Origin: Bursaphelenchus xylophilus
Taxonomy: Eukaryota; Nematoda; Chromadorea; Rhabditida; Aphelenchoididae
Direction: 5' to 3'
Assembly: GCA_904066235.2 (NCBI GenBank)
Contig: CAJFCV020000002.1
Location: 3,844,001 to 3,908,000, forward strand
Length of the DNA: 64,000 nt
Part shown: positions 47,501 through 58,787 of the stretch, piece by piece
Layout of the letters: each line of letters opens with the position of its first letter
Numbering within the stretch: the stretch's first letter is position 1
Program-made: the position numbers and the translations under genes
The notes under the pieces: model-generated
The model's input: only the letters and a program-made list of their open reading frames with translations
Told to the model about the DNA's origin: nothing
The model's database searches: none

Positions 47501-50500
47501 TTTCTTTGTAGTTGTCCGAACGGATAGGGATTGACAGTGTTACAGTAGGAGGTATTTAGTGGGTGCCAAAAGTCACTTTTCCTGACACAGGAAACGATGA
47601 AGATGCAACGCACAGAGGCTTACTGTGTTACTGTATCAGTCCGAGCAAGAAATTTTATTGGGACTAGACCACATTATTTTCCCCACAGACTGATAGTATT
47701 ATAAAATGGCTGACTTTTGAAAGAATGGCGATATGAAAACTTTCACCCACACGCTTTTCCTTGCCATTTTGCCGCATTAATATGTATGATTAAAGACCAA
47801 CGAGTTAGCCGCAAGCTAAATTATTTATAGCTAATCAAAAATCTCCAGCTGATTCTGTAAAATTTGCTCTGTACCTAAAACTGCTAACGTCTACAAAGTT
47901 TTGAATGCTTTTTTGAATTTAAGACAGCAATAATCTTTGTCCTGTTGTTCCGTCTCGTAACTTCGTGCTGCCTGTGAACAGACAGAGCGCTAATCCGTTC
48001 CAAAAACCGCTAAATAAACGAGATAAAAATATTAGCTTTTAATCAAAAGCTCTGTAGAACTACTTGTGCGGGGACAAAGAAATTTGTGGCTATATAAAAG
48101 GCTGATGAAAAAGGGTATCTGTTTTCACAGAATATGTAGATAATGGAAATATTGGCTGCAAATTCAATTTTTTTAAACCTCCGGATGTTTTTCGATCCAG
48201 TTCTGTTGTTACGTCGGCTCTGCGACTTCATCGGGAGCTTTGATACTCAATTTTTTTTTTGTTTTTTATGTTCCAGCCAGATTTTGTGCAAAGCGAAGGC
48301 ATCTGTCGTCGTATATTCCCTCTACTTCCGCGGAGGATTGTCAAAGCGAGTTAGGGAAAGTTGCATAGGCTGCATGAAATTTTGATAGCTTGTGGAGCAT
48401 TGTCAATCCTAGGCCCTGAAATAAATATCTCTGCGATTCCGCCGAGATTCCGCTTAAGGCCTTGACGGGGCTTTAAAACTTTTTCCCGATAAGCTGATGG
48501 TAAGGAAACAACGACATTTTTCCGGGTCATAGTAATGTATTGAGCCCCAGACCGGTTCCACCTTGGATTTGGGCATACTCTTGATGTCATGCTCCACATC
48601 CGTTTACAGTTCGTGACAAATTTGCCTTTGGTTCGTTACCATTCGTCAGACAGCTCTCTGATGTCTACAGCCCTTTTCTCACAGCGACGACAGACCTGCT
48701 GCCTTATGCATTCCCTACATACCTTTTATCCCGGAGCGCTTGTTTGCCGTCTGCCCATTTTTGAACAACCTTTTCACCGCGTTCAAAGCCGGACCCAATA
48801 ATTTGCACCTTTTTTTTATACCCGAGCCTACTGTAAATTCATTAAAACAGTAAACAAATCGCGTCTACGCAATTGACTACGATGCAAATTCAATTAGCAT
48901 TCCATGGTTCATTACGCGCTACGGCACATGTGAATATGGGCTGGTCCCTGACCGAGTTTATGTCTCATTTTGACAGACTTGTTTTCACATTTTCTTGTGA
49001 AATTTGACTGCGTTATCGCGGAAAAGGAGTCGGTTTTCAGCCGGAAAACAAGGATTAACAGACAAGACAGTGAAGACATTAGTATTGGTGCGCAAGAATA
49101 TGAGGAAATCGGTCTTTATTGAGTGAATTTGGGGGCTGTTCTTTGATGATTGACCTTTTTTGACAGTAAGGAAGTTACAATAGTCTTGCAAATAAAGAGG
49201 GATTTTTAGGAGGCTACGACTTTTCGTCTGGTTCTAGGATAGCTTACCACCTGTTTTGAGGTATTTTACATGTACTCACACTAATAATATCTGGATGAAA
49301 GTTACACATGTTCGTTTTTGCCGCAAACTTTAGTCGTCTATGTTACAATATCTCAGGGTAAAGAAAGTTAACGTTAGTAATAGCTAAAATTAGAAAAAGG
49401 AACTCAAGTCTTCGCCAAGTCTCCGCCAAGCGTCCGCCGACCATCCAATGGATTTGCCAGGCTTCATAGGCATTTCCTACGACTTTTTGGGGTATCCATC
49501 CGCCTTGCGCCCCGTATCGATCAGTTTTGTTTCGGTCCGAACTGTCGTCTACTCGAAAAATGCGTCAGAAACAAAAATAGCATAGAAGATTACCGTCGCA
49601 TTTTTTACAGCCTGTGGTCCTCTAAAATTGTTATAAATATTATATTTACTCACGTACACGTCAAAAAATTTCATTACCCACCCAAAGATTGAGTTTATAG
49701 ACCAAATATTAACCTTGTGAAATCGCAAATTGATTTTTGGATGTTTCGCGAGTGTCCCTAAAAGGAAATTTGTTTATTGTTTTTCCGGCATCAAAAACAT
49801 TTTTTGATAAACATACTTAAGGATTCATATTTTCCGCGCTTTTTCAACACTCGCGCTCGAGCTTTCGGGGAATTTCTGGCCCCGAACTCCGGAGCCTGGA
49901 GTGGTCTTTGTCCAAGTTGTCTCGGCGTTTGATAAAGAATTTATGATTTCTGGAACCGTCCGGCTTCGGTTCCGTGTTGTCTGGGAATTTATTTAGTAAT
50001 GGTCTACAAACATTGTTAGATTTCTAATAAAGTTTACATTGGTTAAAAACCAACGTGTTTCCTTATAACCGCGGCAAAAAGCCCCTGGAATTTTCTGCGA
50101 TACCGGTTCTCGACGGCTATGCGATTTTCAATGCGACAGAATGCTCATTATTTCCCCGACAGACCCATATTTGAGTGTATATTCTCTAAATTCCATTACC
50201 AAATTCAAATTTATTTGACGTCAAAAATTCAAAACATTTGACTTCAATTTCCCCGAACGCCCTTCTAATTTGGCGACACAGCTCTCCAAATACAAACCCC
50301 AAACTCCAGGCCCATCGCTTTTGTTTACACGTTTCGCGTGCTTCCAGATCTTCCAAAGTTTAGGGATGTGCACGTAACCGTTTTTTGGACCTTTTCGAAA
50401 CAATCAAATGCCATTCAGAAAACTGTTTCGCAATTCCGGCCCGAGTTTTACCCATTCTGCAGGCCAGAGGTCATCAATTAGGAAAGGAGGGTGTTTATAT

Positions 50501-53500
50501 AACAATATGCGTCAATTGTTAGTCATGGGAGAGACGGGGGGAGTTCTGCGTACTTCCAGGATTTTCTAGACAGTTTCCGGGGTTATGGTAGTTCCTTTGG
50601 GTACAGAAATTTTTGGGTGACGGTACCTACAAGGCTGTAATAAAGATTTAGGATATAACGGATGCAAACAACCTCCGTTTTACAAATTTCTAGGAGGAAA
50701 GAAGTTTTTGTTTAGATAGCTGCTTTATTGTGCAAAAATGATTTGTTTCTAAAAAATGGAATCCTGCAGCCTTCAAAATCATTAGAAAAATATTTGATTT
50801 GCTGCAATCAGCGTTGGAAGTTTTAAATTTCCCTTTATAAAGGATTGCAATCCCCGTTTCAACCTAAAATTTGCATTGAACTTGACTAGCTTCTCCTATA
50901 ACAAACAAACCCTTCATTCCTTTGAAATGCGTTACATGAAATATTCAGTAACTCCATTTGTGCCCATTCTTTGTTTCGCTACTTTGAACTCGCTGTTGTT
51001 TACCAGGATTCCTTCCAGAAACCGTGTAATTTCATTTCCATCCCCGTGCAACCAGCTCTCCCTACATTTGCATCGAATTACCCGTACAACCCCAAAATTC
51101 GTGCGTTTTCCCATCCTTTTGTCCTCTTAAAATTTGCATTCTCTCATCCCTCCTTATTAGTCCACCGCATCATACATAATAAAACGGCGACGTCATCATA
51201 TTTGCAATTATAATAGTCCGTTGTAATAACGAAGAACTGCAGAAGACAAACGGCTATTTTTAGAACGTGTGTTCCGCTTGTTTCGTTCAGGAAATTTCCT
51301 CATTCTGCGTCCACTCGGGGCCGCGGGGCGCGTCCCGCCGAGCACAGTGATGTCTGGGGAAAGGGGCGGCGCTTCCAGAAGGGACGACATTTTTTGGCGT
51401 CATCAAAACAGGCGGCGTCCGAAAAATCCGGCTGGCCGAATGTTTCATGAGTCAGATGCTCGGCTGGGAAATGGTGGTCGGGTGGTATAAAAGGATCTGA
51501 AGGCTGCTCGGAACTCTTCCGGCTGGTCCTCTTGACTTGCAGATTTAGGGGAAATCCCACTTGACTTTTTGAAGAGCTTTGGAAATTGCACTTGCTGTTG
51601 ATGTGCCCTAGGGATTGTAGCTTACACTCAGGGCTATATACAGCCTATTCGGGGATTTGCGTGCCTTTCCTGACACTCCACTCAATTTCGGGGACCTACG
51701 GATATTGTACTTGACCTTTTCAAGATCTTTGTTTTCCCTTTGATCAAAAAGTGCTCCAAATTTACTACAGTAACCTTCACCCATCGTGCTCCCTCTTCGC
51801 GTCTTATATTTTACTCTAATCATCACTGACCTTGCGTCTTTCAAGATTCCCAGTCGCAAAAAACTGATTTCAAGCAAAGTCGCCAAAACGACGCTCTCAC
51901 GACCAATCGCTGTACCCAAAAAGTACAGTGCCCCGTTTCTGCAGGTTCCCGTCATGTGCGACGTCTTCCCCACGTATGCGGATTTGTATCCCTACCCGTA
52001 TTCGGAGCACCATCATTCGTGCACCTATTTGCCGACAACGTCGCAGCCCCAGGACGGACGACTGTTGTCCGTTGATGGGGCTTGGTCTTGTGCGCGTGCG
52101 CACTCGTTGAGGAGTAATGGATCAGAGTAAGAGAGCTGACAATCGTTGATTGAGGGAAAATTTGGTATTCAGAGACCTGTTTGGGGACATGAAAGTTATC
52201 TTATAGAAAATTGACAACATTTTTTTATTTTTTTTACGGCAAATCATGAAAAATGAATTTTAAGCTCAGTTCTAGAGGCTCGGTCGAAAACTACGCCCTT
52301 TCTTGTCAATATTTTCCTTCTATAAGGTCCAAATAGGTTAAGTAATCAAGAGTTCGATGAGTTTCTCTCCGCCCCCCACGCCACCCATGGGAAAATGAGG
52401 GAAACGATAATTAAACCCCTTTACATTAAGTGCTGAGGCGTTAAGTGCTATTCCGAACAAAAAATTGGCTATTTGCTGCAGCCAGAAAAAGCTACATAGG
52501 CTTCATTGGACGGTCTAAACATTCTTTTCTAACTTCAATTTTTCAGGCGCCGCCGCAAATTGGCCCGTGACCAATGGCCATTGACTGGCCACATGGACGA
52601 CGATGATGATCAACTTGACGAGCTCTACGACTCCTCACAATCACCTTCTCCTCAGCCTTATTACCACAAGAATATTGCGCGAGGCGCGTCGCCGGTCAAC
52701 GTGTTTCATCCGAATCCGGTGAATGCGGCGTCGAGTGGGATTTCGTCGTCCTGCTCAACGAACTCATCAACTAATGGCTATGCGCTGACGATAAATGGAC
52801 ATGAGAATTCGCTGTATACGAGCAACAACGAGAATCACGCGCCTTGTGACGTGTTCGAGGACGAGAAATTGAGTGGAAGTCAGACGGATCGGTGTGGAAA
52901 TTTGTTGAGAAATCAGCAGATGAGGTCATTCAACGTCGACTCGCAAGGACGAATCGTTGATTGTGGATTCCGAAGAGGGCGACCAAGCCGGCCATTAACT
53001 AGTAAGTGGAACATAGGCTGCATTCTATCTAAAAACAGGATTTTTTGAATTTTCGGCGATGCTAAGCGTCAAAAATTTTGATTTTTTTATATAGGCTAAA
53101 ACTCACAAGTTTTCTGTTAATGACAACATAACGTGTCATGTTTATTTTTACTGCTGAACGTCATGGCACCTGGTTGTATTATTTTTCGACCGGATTACAC
53201 ATGTTCACCTTAATCTTGAATTAGAAATCAGGCTTTTACGGGCCTGTTAATGGTCGGTTTTCTTGACGTGTAGAACATCCCAAAGGCCTGCATTATCAAT
53301 GCTACATTTTACTAAGGGCCATTACGTACTGCATAGGCGCTAAAACGTTTTTTTGAGTAAGAAAAAAGCCCAATAAAGTAAAAAGAATTTTAATTGTTGA
53401 CAATGAATAAGGAATGCGAGCGGCCGGGCCAAAACGGATTAGCCAAGGATAAGATGAGACGTTGAGATTACTAAGCGACCCATCGCAGGTACTAGAGTAG

Positions 53501-55036
53501 TCGGATTCATGTCGTTTCGCAAAGCGTTTGCCCGAATTCGAAGGTCCAAGCGCAATTTGAAAGCCACTAAATCTGCGTTTCCGCCGGTCATTGAGGAGGG
53601 CAATGGCTGTCAGAAATTGCTATATAGTAAGTTAAATACGGTATTAGTCGCTTGTGGATACTGTATAAAGACTGTTTATTTTGAAGACCTCTTATATGGC
53701 GGAAGAAATTCTAATTATCCTGAGCATATTTTCGCTTGACTTTTTTGACTTCTCGGCCTTATAATTCGAATAATGTAATCATGGAAGCCAAGGATCCATT
53801 TCCTCTTGCACACCAGCTAGTTCCGGGAAAATAACGTGACCTTGTTAAGCCAAACGCTACTCGAATTTCGACTCGTCTTTATAACAGGATGGGACGGGAA
53901 ATTGGAGGAAAAGTAATTCGAATTTATAAGCAAAAATTAGGCGTCTAGGCGCGTTATACCGTGGCTAATGTGACTTGGGAATGAAAAATGATACGTCATA
54001 GGGATATTAGGTGATTTGATCTGTTTCACCATTTCTAATCAACTTTCCATTCCAGGAAACAACAAGACCCGCCGCGCCACATGCCCCGAGATCTGGCTAA
54101 GCAGCGCTGACGACGAATATCGACCGGTAACCCGGTGCGTTCTCCGCCTTTACGGCTCCCCGAATGTCGGAAAAAAGACGCTGGCCAAGCAGATGAGCGC
54201 GCACGCCGACATCACCGCCTGCACCGACCTGAACGGCATGGACTTTGAGGATGTGGGACCGGCCTCGACGATCGCCTTCATGATGAACGAAAACGAAGTG
54301 CAGCTGGAAATTATTCAAGGATCGGCGCTGGAGTCGGCCGCCTTCGAAGACGTGATGCAGATTTACATGGTGGTCTACTCGGTGGACAGCCGCGAATCAT
54401 TCATTCGGGCGGCTCAGATCTTGTATCGTCTGCATGATACGAAACGAAGAGGGCCGAAGTTGCCGGTGATTTTGATCGGAAATAAGGTGGACCTACAGAG
54501 GAAACGAAGAGTCTCCTTTATTGGTAAGTTGACAGAAATTTTTCGGTCAAAGCTTGGACTGTAAATAGAGCACTTAAAAGATGAATTTTACCGCTTTTTT
54601 GGTCGTGACATTTTCATGGGTTCCTGAGGGAATGACTTTCAAATTTTCTCAAATTTTTCGCATACAAAATTCCACCAATTCGTTAAAATCTTAGCTCGTG
54701 CTTTGCAAGTTTTGCCGAAATTTGGTGCTTTAAAACTGGCCTACTTCATCAGTAGTTAACAACCAGCTAATTTCTCTATTTTCAGAAGGCCGAATGCTTG
54801 CCAAGATCTACAAATCCGCCTTTGTGGAGGCCAGCTCCTTGCTCTCGATGAACATGGACCAGGTTTGGGAGGAGACGCTTAAAAAGCTGCAAAAATGCAA
54901 AATGGCGCAGGAGCGTCAACTGCAATGCGAAGAGAAGGGCAAAGGCGGGAACCGACTGATGGGCCGCATCTTCAAACGCGGCCGACGATTTGCCAAATCT
55001 TGCGAGGAAATTGTCGCTCGTCTAGCTTCGTTGTAA
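32548..55036 (+). CDS. RGK-type (Rad/Gem/Rem-like) small GTPase, long isoform
   Basis: Six exons: 32548-32687, 41528-41587, 51854-52126, 52547-53001, 54056-54523, 54786-55036 (TAA). They join in phase to 548 residues. Residues 1-309 are a low-complexity N-terminus, Ser/Pro-rich, with RRVSLP near the start (a kinase/14-3-3-type site) and an acidic DDDDDQLDELYD. The G domain starts near 335. The P-loop GSPNVGKKTL (343-352) has Lys where Ser/Thr normally binds Mg. The DxxG region is replaced by IIQGSALE, as RGK proteins lack a canonical switch II. GNKVDL (451-456) is intact and EASSLLSMNMDQVWEE fits the G5 region. The C-terminus is basic and ends KSCEEIVARLASL, resembling the KSCHDLSVL tail of vertebrate RGK proteins, with no CAAX box. 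RGK proteins restrain voltage-gated Ca channels and remodel the cytoskeleton, usually at the plasma membrane. The two largest introns (8.8 and 10.3 kb) hold most of the window's repeats. Confidence 0.88.
32927..33055. repeat. Family A MITE in RGK intron 1
   Basis: GAGTCTGTCGGGAAAAATGA to TCATTATTTTCCCGACAGTC, 129 bp, directly after a GCACAGTGCA-bearing family D stretch. Confidence 0.8.
34036..34262. repeat. Family E-like MITE in RGK intron 1
   Basis: The left part TAAGGTCCGTAGAATTTGCA and right part TAAATTTTCAAGGATTTACC are diverged inverted ends. The interior shares GTCGCGCGATTCCCATTTTTC and the GCACAGTGC-type motifs with 28031-28259. Confidence 0.7.
37777..37920. repeat. Family A MITE in RGK intron 1
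   Basis: GAGTTTGTCGAGAAAATAAT to CATTATTTTCCCGAAAGACT, 144 bp. Confidence 0.8.
38937..39302. repeat. Family B repeat in RGK intron 1
   Basis: Starts AAGGGAAGTACCCCAAGTAC immediately after a solitary family A end (CAGTCTGTCGGGAAAATA at 38,917) and ends CATCAAAATCTGAGCGTCA. Confidence 0.75.
39746..39902. repeat. Family A MITE in RGK intron 1
   Basis: CACTCTATCGGGAAAATAAT to CATTATTTTCTCGACAGACTG with the consensus interior, including AATTGTGTCGCGGCAAAATC. Confidence 0.8.
40764..41031. repeat. Adjacent family A and family D MITEs in RGK intron 1
   Basis: Family A runs 40,764-40,915 (CAGTCTGTTGGGAAAAGAAT to TTTTCCCGACTGACT). Family D follows at 40,916-41,031, with inverted ends CTACTAGTCCGTTTGTGATG and CTTTGCGAACGGACTAGTAG. 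Its interior has GCACTGTTC and GCAGTGCA. Family D ends also occur near 2,459, 23,310 and 42,725. Confidence 0.8.
42425..42730. repeat. Cluster of GCACNGTGC palindromes (family D relative)
   Basis: At least seven near-palindromes of the form TTGCACNGTGCAA occur in about 290 bp, on both sides of a long inverted repeat. Its left part has TTGCACCGTGCAAGTGGCTT and its right part AAGCCATTTGCACGGTGCAA. The right end GACTTTGCGGACGGACTA is a family D terminus. These motifs create the 221-codon minus-strand and 167-codon plus-strand frames, which are not genes. Confidence 0.8.
44810..45115. repeat. Family C repeat in RGK intron 2
   Basis: Shares ACGGATCTTC, CAATAACTCAGG, CAAGTCTCCGCCGAAGCG and CCAACGGCTTTGCCAGGCCT with the copy in the M1 intron, in the same order. 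A family B half precedes it, as at 16,483-16,958. Confidence 0.75.
49258..49565. repeat. Family C repeat in RGK intron 2
   Basis: GTTTTGAGGTATTTTACATG, then AAGTCTCCGCCAAGCGTCC and CCATCCAATGGATTTGCCAG, ending near CCCCGTATCGATCAGTTTTG. It parallels 16,959-17,275. Confidence 0.75.
51290..51530 (+). promoter_or_regulatory. Candidate internal promoter of the RGK gene
   Basis: A GC-rich island (GGGGCCGCGGGGCGCGTCCC) in AT-rich surroundings lies 320-560 bp before exon 3. It has TTCCAGAA (51,373; heat-shock-element-like), TGAGTCA (51,448; AP-1-like) and TATAAAAG (51,486), with TTCCGG (ETS-like) just after. It could drive a transcript starting at exon 3. The motifs are short, so this stays a hypothesis. 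Confidence 0.35.
53509..55036 (+). CDS. RGK-type GTPase, predicted short isoform from an alternative first exon
   Basis: Exon 53509-53626 starts with ATG, encodes 39 residues rich in Arg/Lys (MSFRKAFARIRRSKRNLKAT) and ends at a perfect donor, A|GTAAGT. It leaves one base over, the same phase as exon 4 of the long form. It therefore joins exon 54056-54523 in frame and then 54786-55036, for 278 residues: a basic tail plus the whole G domain and C-terminus. A CAG acceptor 20 nt before the ATG (53,486-53,488) could receive a spliced leader. This form lacks the 309-residue N-terminus. It is inferred only from frame and splice signals. Confidence 0.55.
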
Positions 55037-55337
55037 TCGATTGAACTGTAATCACCAACTAGTAGTCTTGTTATATCAACCAATTTTTTGTCTCAAATTG
55101 CCTTCAAGCCCGTTGTTAACCCATCATAGTAAAATATAATATTTATTCAGTTAAAATTTGAAAAAAATATTACACTCATTTCCGATATCAAACGGTGTGA
55201 AATGTATTCCGAATTGTAGAAAATGATATGTGTAAATATTGCAAATACCTTACATAATTTACTTAATAAACAATGAATAGAAAAAATATGTTTTTCTGCG
55301 AAAAAATGTCTATGCACTTTATGAAAATGCCAATAGA
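55037..55337. other. Tail-to-tail region between the RGK and M13 genes
   Basis: Only 301 bp separate the two stop codons. The plus-strand AATAAA at 55,265-55,270 suits the RGK gene. The minus-strand signal (TTTATT on this strand, 55,142-55,147) suits the M13 gene. If both are used, the 3' UTRs overlap by roughly 120-150 nt. Confidence 0.5.
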
Positions 55338-58300
55338 TTAAACCAGTCTTCTCTCCGGCACCCAGACACTACAATGCTTTTGCGGGGTGTAATGCGCGTT
55401 GACCGGGCAGTTGAACGCCTCTCTGAAGGCCGGGAAATTCTGCACCGTTCCCATGACCCGATAGATGGACGGTGAGTGTTCATCCACCAAGATCTGCGTG
55501 TGCATTGCATCGGGCTTGGCCTCAACTTGACACCACACCTGCGCGAACGCCAGGAAAAAGAGTTGATCGTGCGAAAGACGGCCCAACACTGGATGCGGAA
55601 GCTGGGGCTCTTGGCCATTCAAATGGACATGGTTTTTGTAGGCACGGTACGCCGCATGGATTCCGCCATTGTCCGCAATGTTCTCTCCTTGTGTGTTCTC
55701 TCCGTTCAGCTTGGACGGCGAGTATTTGGAGGGATCCAACGGCTGGAAGCTTCCATATTGATCCACTATGCATTGAGCCATATCATCGAAGCTGTTGCGG
55801 GTCTCTGGGCTCAAACCGGTGCTGTTGCGCACTCCAATGCCATCCCATTGGATCCCTTCGTCGTCTGGAAGACAAAAATTTTAATTTTTAATTCAAATTG
55901 CACTAGTGAAAAATTTTTTTTTTCATAAAATGCATAGAGATTCTCCGCACCGTGCACAAAAAAGACCCCATTTTGCACAGTTCATTTCACTATTTTTTTT
56001 TGCGTTTCGCACTGTGCATTTAAATTATCGCAGCGAAAGAGGCCAGTTTCAACTACGTCGCCGCGGCGCCATCAGAAATTCGCACTGTGCAAACGGCTTT
56101 TTTGAGGGTTGCACAGTGCGAAAAGAGAAAATGCGCTGTGCGTTGGCGACAAGCGTGAGGAAGTTCAAAATTCACTGTGCGAAAGCAAAAAAATGCCCCT
56201 GCACTTTACGAAAATGCTACTAGTCCAGCCAAAACAAGAGCTCACCAAAAGCATGAGAAAGTTCATGACCAGTGATGACGCCAAGTCCACCATAGTTGAC
56301 CGAAGTTGGGAAATCAGCGTGATAGAAGGGTGGCTGAACAATGCCTTCGGGGATTGTTAGAGAGTTGTAGAAGGGCTGAAATATATATGGGAAAATCAAG
56401 TATTGGAGCCATTCAGTGTAACAAATAGCAAGGGGACAAAAAATTGATTTGTTATAAAGAGGGTTCGTCGCAGGGAGGTTGAGTTTGACTCTTGAAACCT
56501 CTGAAATTGCCCGTAAAGACTTGCGGATTTTTTGGAATTTATCAGCCTATCTGGAAAATAATGAGCACAATGTTGCATTCAAAATCGCATTTGTGTAGCA
56601 ACAAAATCAAATTGCTTTTCACTTCAACGACGCGATCGGCACACCGACATTGCGCTCACTATTTTCCCGATAGACTGATTGAAAGAAACCTCTGTATAAC
56701 GAACCCACTGATATTCGAAAGGATCTTGTTTGATACTTCAACTCACCTCATACCAAGCATTTACTGTTCCCGGCCATTGAATGAAGTCATCTCTATAATC
56801 TTTCCCACCATCAGTCAAATAGAAATATTCGTGATGTTTCAAGTCGATTTGCAGTTTTCTCGTCGAATCAAAAAAGTCCGTCCCCGTAGTATAACTGCCA
56901 TAGTACCCATCAAGCCTTGCATTATCCATGGAGAACTCCGGATACAGGATGTTCTTCTGGAGTTCGCTTACTTTGCCCTCCAAAAACCGTTTCGAAGATT
57001 TCGCCCAAGAAAGTTCGTCGAGCATGCCTTGGAATTGATATCGAATATTGTCGATCATCTTGTTCACATCCGACTTGGCCTTTGCTTTGCCCTCGGGCGT
57101 CTTGTACATATAATCTGCGAATGCTCTGCCATTCGCGTACATCATCATCATTTGCGTTTTTTCGCCGCAAATCTTCTCCAAATCCCGGGATTCGTCGATT
57201 TTATCGTCATTTGGAATCCATTCCTCATTTGCAAGAAGCAGTCGCATAAACAGGTAGTTGACAACCGCATCTTCACCTTCAAATTGTTCCGTTTCCAAGG
57301 CTTCAATGAATTTCCCGTATGTTTGGGGCCATTTCAGCGCAAGTTGATAAGTTTCATCCGGAGTCATTGATGTTCCGGTTAACCTTAGCAAAGCCTCCAA
57401 ATAAAGGTCATGGAAGAACCCTTGGAAGTTGCGATCCAGTTCCGCAACAGTGTACTTATGACACGTGTACTTTCGCCTTTTTGTTTCGTCCGTGGCGAAT
57501 GGAGCCTTGGCCAGTTTGAGTTCGATTCTTGCGAATTTCTCGACATAACTCTTTAGCTGCTCCTCGTCAGCATCACTCTCAGGTAAGACTTTTTGGAAGT
57601 TTTTCAGGACCTTGAGGATTTTTTCTTTGTACTTTTTCTCCTGCTGTTTCCAAGGCGCTTCCTGGTAGTAGCTCTTGGGCCAAACCAATGTAGCCTCGTC
57701 CAGATACAACATTTTGGGCGTGATCCCGGGCTTCGCGCTCCCTTCAACGGCATCGACTTCAATCGTCTGTGTGATGAAGGTATCCACGCCCTCGACAATT
57801 TGGAGATGAGCGATTGCTTCAGACCATTTTATCGTTTTCTCGGGATCATTTTGACGATCCTTGAAGAACATTGTGGGAATAATATCACCCAAAGCGGCTT
57901 GGAGCTTATTCACGATCTGGTTGATTTGAATGCCTGCTTTGATATTGTCGGGGAAGCTGTTTTGGAACGTGATGCATTGATTGTAGTATTCACGGAGCTT
58001 GATCAACGCTTTGGAGGGCTGAAAAAGTGGAAAAAATGTACCGAATCTCGATTGTGGCTGTTTATTGGATTTTGTGGCGAAATGTCAAAAAATGTTGTCC
58101 CATTTTTTTACTATTTTTCATTGGACCGCTTTTCTTTTGTTACAGAACGATTATAAATGAAGTACCTCTTGTAAAAAAAATTTCGCGAGATAGCTAAAGT
58201 TATTCTTGCGCCATCTGCGGCATGAAAAATTGCAGAAGAAAGTGTGTTCCAGTTTTTAGGTAATTTTATATTGCACTACCGACGTCTGTTTTCCTCATTT

Positions 58301-58787
58301 TTTGATTGGTTTTAGATGAAAACGCAGTGAAGACAGGCCGGCATGCTGGTTATGGCGCAAAATTACGAGTCAATTTTGTGATGCTCTACCAAGTGTAATA
58401 TCCAAAGATGGTTGAAAGGGTAAGTTTTACTAGTTTTTTTGCATTTTAGGAGCTGCATTTGTCGCATGTATGCTTGCGGAGACGATTTCGAGATCGCTCA
58501 GAAGATTATTTTCTCCGCTCTCCTTACCTCAGACTTCACATCAATATTTTTGATCGCTTGTGCCTGATTCTTGTAGTTCTCGTTTCTCAAGACAAGGAAA
58601 CTGACAGGCTTTTCGTACTTTCCACAGGCATATTTGTAGAAATCGTTGCAAGGATCGGCAGTCAAGTCCATCGAATAGTTGAAAAGGTCCACAGCCTGCT
58701 GATATGCTTTCAGCTGGCCTTCTGGATAGCTCCTGTCGATTTGTTTCTTGTCGCGGATGTTCGTCGTGGGAAGATTTGATTTGATTG
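55338..58787 (-). CDS. M13 domain 4 (exons 58787-58528, 58018-56747, 56375-56246, 55864-55338), catalytic motifs intact
   Basis: A 46-nt intron joins domain 3 to this domain in frame (FTGAG|AIKSNLPTTN). The N-terminal DPCNDFYKYACGKYEKP, NAWYE, GHELSHAFDDEG and GENIADNGG are all canonical, and the chain ends CSVWVPERRLV. The last three introns (509, 371 and 381 bp) are the longest of the gene and hold repeats, including a family A MITE. Confidence 0.88.

Larger units (their letters stand above)
41588..51853 (+). other. Intron 2 of the RGK gene (10.3 kb), repeat-filled
   Basis: Holds a dense cluster of GCACNGTGC palindromes (42,425-42,715), a family B copy (from 44,560), family C copies (44,810-45,115 and 49,258-49,565), partial family A ends (45,660; 46,185; 46,973; 47,172; 47,685; 50,135) and a candidate promoter (51,290-51,530). 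Open frames such as 43,711-44,034 match nothing known. No additional in-phase exon was found. Confidence 0.65.

Noticed and set aside
51954..52126. RGK exon 3 starting at the CTGCAG before GTTCCCGTC
   Set aside because: That start breaks the frame with exon 2. The acceptor at 51,851-51,853 joins in phase and keeps the whole segment open.
55472..55928. Two plus-strand frames of 139 and 150 codons
   Set aside because: Both are antisense shadows of the last M13 exon, which carries GENIADNGG and CSVW on the minus strand.
56492..57370. 292-codon plus-strand open frame
   Set aside because: It is the antisense of M13 domain 4 coding exon 58018-56747, whose family motifs are clear on the minus strand, and it runs through a family A MITE.
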